Shown here in pieces: positions 31,873-35,593 of a stretch of DNA of 35,593 bases. The stretch lies in the NCBI GenBank assembly GCA_040081075.1, contig JBEBHJ010000038.1, positions 1 through 35,593 on the forward strand, in the 5' to 3' direction. The notes beneath the pieces were generated by a model. That model searched no databases and was not told the DNA's origin. It saw nothing but the letters and a program-made list of their open reading frames with translations. Source of the stretch: JANJUB01 sp040081075. Its GTDB lineage: Bacteria; Armatimonadota; Fimbriimonadia; Fimbriimonadales; Fimbriimonadaceae. Numbering within the stretch: the stretch's first letter is position 1; the number at the start of each line of letters is the position of its first letter. The position numbers were made by a program, and so were the translations under genes.

Positions 31873-32642
31873 AAGTCGCCACCTACAACGTCAACTCGAT
31901 CCGAATGCGGATGCCGATCGTGATCGATTGGCTGATTGAACACGAGCCCGACATTTTGGCGATCCAGGAAACAAAGGTTGAAGACGTGAAGTTTCCTTTC
32001 GCCGATATCGAGGAAGCCGGCTATCACGTGAGTTACCACGGCCAGAAATCCTATAATGGGCTGGCAATCATCTCGCGGGAGCCCTTGGAACAGGTCCGCA
32101 CGGGTTTTGAGGATCCTTCCTTCCCCGAAGACTGCCGGATCATGATGGGCCAATACGGCCCCCTTTCGGTCATCAACACCTACGTTCCCAATGGCACCCA
32201 AGTCGGCACGGACAAGTTCGAATACAAGCTGAGATGGCTCGCCCGATTTCGATCGCTGATCGCGGAGCGGTTTCGGCCCACAGACCTTGTCGTATGGCTG
32301 GGCGATATCAATATTGCCCCTACTCCCGATGATGTCTATGACTCGAAGCGAGTTTACGGACGAGTTGGTCATCACCCCGAAGAATTCCGACATCTGGAAG
32401 CGATTAGGGGGTGGGGGTGGCACGATTGCTTTCGTCGGTTCACTGAAGGACCGGGTCACTACACGTACTTCGACTACTACGTGTTAACTTCAGTGGAAAG
32501 GAACACCGGTTGGCGCATTGATCACATTTACGCCTCTGATGGGTTACTGGCGCTATGTCAAAAGTGCGAGATTGATCCAGCTCCCAGAAAGATGGAAAAA
32601 CCCAGCGATCACACCCCGGTTTGGGCGGAATTCTCCATCTGA
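31869..32642 (+). CDS. xth: Exodeoxyribonuclease III
   Basis: AP endonuclease and 3'-5' exonuclease of base-excision repair. It is 257 residues long. Active-site motifs: YNVNSIRMR, the metal-binding Glu in AIQETKVED, NTYVPNG, the Asp/Asn pair in WLGDINIAP, WRIDHIYAS and the final SDHTPVWAEF. It is coupled by a 4-base overlap (ATGA) to the zinc-finger gene. Complete. Confidence 0.95.
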   Translation: MKVATYNVNSIRMRMPIVIDWLIEHEPDILAIQETKVEDVKFPFADIEEAGYHVSYHGQKSYNGLAIISREPLEQVRTGFEDPSFPEDCRIMMGQYGPLSVINTYVPNGTQVGTDKFEYKLRWLARFRSLIAERFRPTDLVVWLGDINIAPTPDDVYDSKRVYGRVGHHPEEFRHLEAIRGWGWHDCFRRFTEGPGHYTYFDYYVLTSVERNTGWRIDHIYASDGLLALCQKCEIDPAPRKMEKPSDHTPVWAEFSI

Positions 32643-32645
32643 AAC

Positions 32646-32669
32646 AAAAAAGTCCCGGCGCAGCCCGGG
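32646..32669 (-). terminator. Possible leftward intrinsic terminator behind xth
   Basis: On the minus strand CCCGG-loop-CCGGG is followed by AC and six T (A run 32646-32651). An outer inverted repeat CGCAGCCC (32659-32666)/GGGCTGCG (32680-32687) offers an alternative, longer hairpin. It would stop leftward transcripts, perhaps read-through from lepB or a small RNA, because no minus gene ends here. Confidence 0.4.
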
Positions 32670-32760
32670 CGGTTAAGATGGGCTGCGATCAGAACATATG
32701 TCTTATGCCATCGCGCAAAAGATGCCTCCCTCGTATCCCTACTAGGCCTGCCTAAACCCA

Positions 32761-32774
32761 GCAACATTTGTTGC
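32761..32774. promoter_or_regulatory. Palindromic operator candidate before galK
   Basis: GCAACATTTGTTGC: perfect 6-bp arms with a TT centre, ending 19 bases before the galK ATG and just upstream of CATAAT (32777-32782), a candidate -10. The position suits a repressor site controlling galactose use. Confidence 0.4.
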
Positions 32775-32793
32775 ATCATAATCTCATTCAGAG

Positions 32794-33909
32794 ATGAACA
32801 AAGCCAATATTCAAGACCGGTTTCGCCAAGAGTATGGGCATCAACCAGACTTTGTGGTTCGGGCGCCGGGTCGCGTGAACCTTATTGGGGAGCATACCGA
32901 TTACAACGACGGTATGGTCTTTCCTGCGGCGATTGATCGAAACATTTGGCTTGCAGTTCGAAAAATTGAAGGTCGGTCCCGCCTCTTCTCGGGCGAGTTG
33001 GGTAGCGGCGATTCGTTTGACGCAAACAACCCCGAGTTGGATGTCAGAGGGTGGGCCGCGTACGCCGCAGGTATGGCGCAAGCGATGGGGGGCGGATCCA
33101 ATGTCGAGGCTTATCTCTGGAGTGATATTCCGGTTGGCGCCGGAGTTAGTAGCAGTGCGGCGTTGGAATTGGCTTTTGGTGTTGCTTGGAATCATCTCGA
33201 TAACCGAAACTTCTCCGCGTCCGAGCTTGCCCGATTTGGCCAAGCGTGCGAAAACAACTACGTCGGCGTGAACTGTGGCCTCATGGACCAAATGGCCTGC
33301 GCTTGCGGGCGCGAGGGACATGCAATGTTGTACGACGTTCGTGCCGACACCCTTCGCTATGCCCCAATTCCAACCGACATCCAAATCGTCTTATGCGACA
33401 CCACAAAGTCGCGTGAGTTGGCCGCATCAAAATACAACGAACGACGTAGCGAGTGCGAAGAAGCCTGCCGATTCCTGGGAGTAAATTCGTTGCGTGATGC
33501 AGCTTATCAGGACTTACCTAGAAGCGACCAGAACGAAACTTGGCTGCGGAGAGCAAGGCACGTGATTTCAGAGAACTCGCGGTGTGAGGCCTTCGCAGAC
33601 GCCTTGGATCGCAGTTCGAGGGAAGAGATGGGCAACCTGATGAAAGCGAGCCACATGAGCTTGAAAGTGGACTACGAAGTCACCTCCACTGAACTTGATG
33701 CCATGGCAAACGCCGCATGGGGGTCTACTGGGTGTATTGGCGCGAGGATGACCGGAGCCGGTTTTGGAGGAGCATGTGTTGCTCTTGTTGATTCCAAACT
33801 GTTAGAGGACTTCGTTGCACAATGCGCAAAGCGGTTCAAAGAAACGACCAGGATAGACGGGCAGTTTATGGTGTGTAAAGCCGCTCAAGGCGCGAGCGTT
33901 ATCGGGTAA
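32794..33909 (+). CDS. galK: Galactokinase
   Basis: Phosphorylates galactose at C1, the first step of the Leloir pathway, using ATP in the cytoplasm. It is 371 residues long. The galactokinase signature GRVNLIGEHTDYNDGMVFPAAI is near residue 27, the GHMP ATP motif is PVGAGVSSSAALELAF, the catalytic Asp is in GLMDQMACA, and GARMTGAGFGGACVAL is the third GHMP motif. galT and galE are not in the window. The 3' end overlaps the convergent lepB by 11 bases. Confidence 0.95.
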   Translation: MNKANIQDRFRQEYGHQPDFVVRAPGRVNLIGEHTDYNDGMVFPAAIDRNIWLAVRKIEGRSRLFSGELGSGDSFDANNPELDVRGWAAYAAGMAQAMGGGSNVEAYLWSDIPVGAGVSSSAALELAFGVAWNHLDNRNFSASELARFGQACENNYVGVNCGLMDQMACACGREGHAMLYDVRADTLRYAPIPTDIQIVLCDTTKSRELAASKYNERRSECEEACRFLGVNSLRDAAYQDLPRSDQNETWLRRARHVISENSRCEAFADALDRSSREEMGNLMKASHMSLKVDYEVTSTELDAMANAAWGSTGCIGARMTGAGFGGACVALVDSKLLEDFVAQCAKRFKETTRIDGQFMVCKAAQGASVIG

Positions 33910-34753
33910 TGCGCCAGCGCTTGGGGGGCCACCAAACGGCTTCCGAGCGACCAATGACATCTTCCCGAGGAACCAATCCCCAATAGCGACCATCTAGGGA
34001 ATTGGGACGATTGTCGCCAACGCACAAAACAAACCCGGGCGGAATTGGGGCTGCGGGCAATTTCATGAGGGCTTCCTGCTCTTCCAACGTGTGCGCCACG
34101 TAGGGCTCCTTCGTTGCTCCAGCTGGATTGACCGAAGTTCCGAAAATGCTCACCGGAAAGTAGTCGCCTTTGTATTTAACGAGCTTGAAATCCGAAGGCG
34201 AATCAGCTCGCACCCATGGCTCATCTTGCAACTTGCCATCTCGATACAATTTGCCACCGCGGATTTCAATGATATTGCCAGGGACTCCAACACATCGCTT
34301 GATGAAGTCGGCTTTCACTTGGCCATCGGAATCTATCTGATTGGGTTCACACGCCCGGACTGGGGGCCTAAAAACGACGATATCGTTTACCTTGGGATCG
34401 CTGATCCGATAAATGAACTTGTTCGCGACAATAAAATCGTTGATTTGAAGCGTTTCTAGCATTGAGCCGCTTGGGATTCTAAATGCTTGCAAAGCAAACG
34501 GTCGAATCAGGAGGAAAACAAAAATTCCCGCATAGATGATCGCATCGAACAACTCGTTGAAGAATCGAGCAGCACGGTAGGCACCGCCAACCTTGTGTTT
34601 TGGTGGAATCTTGGCCAGATAGGGCGCTAGGCTGATTCGCAACACCGTGCATATCGTTACCAAAACGACAATCTGGCTTAGCGGGGTGCGAGCCAATGCG
34701 TCAATGCGCTCGGCCCACTCATTATTTGCCGAAGCTTGGGCTAGCGGCCACAT
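33899..34753 (-). CDS. lepB: Signal peptidase I
   Basis: Membrane protease that removes signal peptides from exported proteins. It is 284 residues long. Two hydrophobic segments (IVVLVTICTVLRISLAPYL and FDAIIYAGIFVFLLIRPF) anchor it. The catalytic Ser is in RIPSGSMLETL and the general-base Lys in DFIKRCVGVPG. The GDNRPNSLDGRYWGLVP motif near the C-terminus is box E. It follows rplS by 5 bases; the trmD-rplS-lepB order is common. Confidence 0.95.
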   Translation of the reverse strand: MWPLAQASANNEWAERIDALARTPLSQIVVLVTICTVLRISLAPYLAKIPPKHKVGGAYRAARFFNELFDAIIYAGIFVFLLIRPFALQAFRIPSGSMLETLQINDFIVANKFIYRISDPKVNDIVVFRPPVRACEPNQIDSDGQVKADFIKRCVGVPGNIIEIRGGKLYRDGKLQDEPWVRADSPSDFKLVKYKGDYFPVSIFGTSVNPAGATKEPYVAHTLEEQEALMKLPAAPIPPGFVLCVGDNRPNSLDGRYWGLVPREDVIGRSEAVWWPPKRWRITR

Positions 34754-34758
34754 AAAAG

Positions 34759-35109
34759 TTATCTGCGCTCGCGAATTCGTGCAGCCTTTCCGACCTTATC
34801 TCGAAGGTAATAGAGCTTGGCTCGGCGAACGACGCCATGTCGAATAACTTCAAACTTGGCAATCATGGGTGAGTGCACGGGGAATGTTCGCTCCACTCCA
34901 ACGCCGCCACTGATTTTTCGCAGTGTGATCGTGCGACCAATTCCGCCGTTCTTAATCGCGATCAACACGCCTTCAAAAATCTGAATTCGCTCTTTGCCGC
35001 CTTCGCGAACTTTAGCGTGGGCGCGTACGGTGTCGCCGGGTCGAAACTCCGGCAAATCGGTCTTCATGCAATCTTTTGCAACACTCTCTAAAATCGCGCC
35101 TTTATTCAT
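34759..35109 (-). CDS. rplS: 50S ribosomal protein L19
   Basis: A 116-residue protein at the subunit interface. The start ATG 35109 (MNKGAILESVAKDCMK) is chosen over an ATG at 35130, which adds seven residues outside the family. Signature: FRPGDTVRAHAKVREGGKERIQIFEGVLIAIKNGG, SGGVGVERTFPVHSP and RRAKLYYLRDKVGKAARIRERR. It lies between trmD and lepB. Confidence 0.96.
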   Translation of the reverse strand: MNKGAILESVAKDCMKTDLPEFRPGDTVRAHAKVREGGKERIQIFEGVLIAIKNGGIGRTITLRKISGGVGVERTFPVHSPMIAKFEVIRHGVVRRAKLYYLRDKVGKAARIRERR

Positions 35110-35133
35110 TGGTCCAAAATCCTGAAACACGCG

Positions 35134-35155
35134 AAAAAACCGCTGGGTTCCCGCG
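35134..35155 (-). terminator. Hairpin with T-run between trmD and rplS
   Basis: On the minus strand CGCGGGAACCCAGCGG folds into a short GC stem with one bulge and is followed directly by six T. It sits in the 49-base gap and would partly stop transcription before rplS, as an attenuator. The tight loop makes it a weak terminator. Confidence 0.45.
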
Positions 35156-35158
35156 AGG

Positions 35159-35593
35159 TTAAGATGATAGCAGATTTACGTCCCTTTTGTCTAGTCGAGC
35201 TTTCGCCAAGAGGTCGGGCCGCTGGCTAGCCGTCAACTTTAGGGACAGTTGCCGTTTCCATTTCGCGATCAAAGCGTGGTCTCCGGTCTTCAAAACCTCA
35301 GGCACGGCGAGCTCGTTCCACACCTCTGGCCTCGTATATTGCGGGGCGCTTAGCAGGCCGTCTCCAAAACTATCTATCTCCAAGCTTTCGACCGAGCCCA
35401 AAACCCCCGGCACGTTTCGGCAAATGGCGTCGGCCATGACCAGGGCAGGAAGTTCACCACCGGTGAGGATGTAGTCGCCTATGCTGAACTTCTCTGCTCG
35501 CCAATAAGTAGCAACGCGTTCATCTATTCCTTCGTAGTGCCCGCAGATGATGGTCACCCCCTCCATGGCGACAGCCGGGGAGGGGGCCGGGGG
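35159..35593 (-). CDS. trmD: tRNA (guanine37-N1)-methyltransferase, C-terminal part (5' end beyond window)
   Basis: Methylates G37 next to the tRNA anticodon, preventing frameshifts. About 144 residues are seen; the frame is open to the window edge, so the start lies outside. The SPOUT-knot motifs are present: IICGHYEGIDERV, SIGDYILTGGELPALVMADAICRNVPGVLG and PQYTRPEVWNELAVPEVL. The C-terminal domain with DHALIAKWKRQLSLKLTASQRPDLL is typical. The stretch just inside the edge is Pro/Ala-rich (PPAPSPAVAMEG), unlike most TrmD. It is first in the trmD-rplS-lepB group. Confidence 0.93.
   Translation of the reverse strand, partial: PPAPSPAVAMEGVTIICGHYEGIDERVATYWRAEKFSIGDYILTGGELPALVMADAICRNVPGVLGSVESLEIDSFGDGLLSAPQYTRPEVWNELAVPEVLKTGDHALIAKWKRQLSLKLTASQRPDLLAKARLDKRDVNLLSS

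Noticed and set aside
1..35593. CRISPR array, insertion sequence, prophage, tRNA or rRNA
   Set aside because: I looked for repeats with regular spacers, transposase motifs with terminal repeats, phage genes and tRNA/rRNA signatures and saw none.

Overview
This 35.6 kb bacterial chromosomal window is dense with genes, mostly single-copy housekeeping genes. I infer an Armatimonadota bacterium, probably of the Fimbriimonas type. Three things point that way. There is a ubiquitin-like UBact gene next to a 20S proteasome beta subunit. There is a planctomycete-type DUF1549/DUF1553 plus DUF1501 block outside any obvious planctomycete setting. The organism also appears to make menaquinone (polyprenyl synthase plus UbiE/MenG). 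The phylum is an inference from gene content; there is no 16S rRNA here.

Layout. 1-6008 (minus strand): a probable run of nine genes, ASCH protein, tmk, LolA-like/redoxin fusion, ubiE, polyprenyl diphosphate synthase, HAD phosphatase, UBact, prcB and a glycoside-hydrolase-2-like protein cut by the window edge. 6042-6617 (plus): uridine kinase-like gene. 6590-12041 (minus): ribH and a TauE/SafE permease, then five genes (ABC ATPase, ABC permease, HAD phosphatase, SDR, FAD amine oxidase) joined by 4-base start/stop overlaps. 12307-16303 (plus): ribosomal/RNA polymerase operon rpmJ-rpsM-rpsK-rpoA-rplQ-truA-rplM-rpsI, closed by a clear intrinsic terminator. 16410-20659 (plus): purM, yebC, a LuxR-type regulator, cdsA and an ABC ATPase without a permease. 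20622-20972 (minus): a free-standing LAGLIDADG protein. 21000-21015: a near-perfect ParB-binding parS site just upstream of valS (21059-23659). 23660-24067: the only gene-free stretch longer than 300 bases. 24068-25246 (minus): DegT-type aminotransferase. 25284-30936 (plus): three exported or heme-type proteins, namely a c-type cytochrome fused to a copper-monooxygenase-like fold that has lost its copper ligands, a DUF1549/DUF1553 cytochrome, and a DUF1501 protein with a twin-arginine signal. 30941-35593: OsmC, a zinc-finger membrane protein, xth, galK, and the trmD-rplS-lepB operon.

The most noteworthy points are: (i) the UBact-PrcB pair with no alpha subunit or ligase beside it; (ii) the parS site; (iii) the three-gene extracytoplasmic block led by a degenerate copper monooxygenase; (iv) a recurring TANNNT box only 5-8 bases upstream of the start codon in at least ten genes, which suggests that leaderless mRNAs are common in this organism; and (v) the free-standing LAGLIDADG protein.
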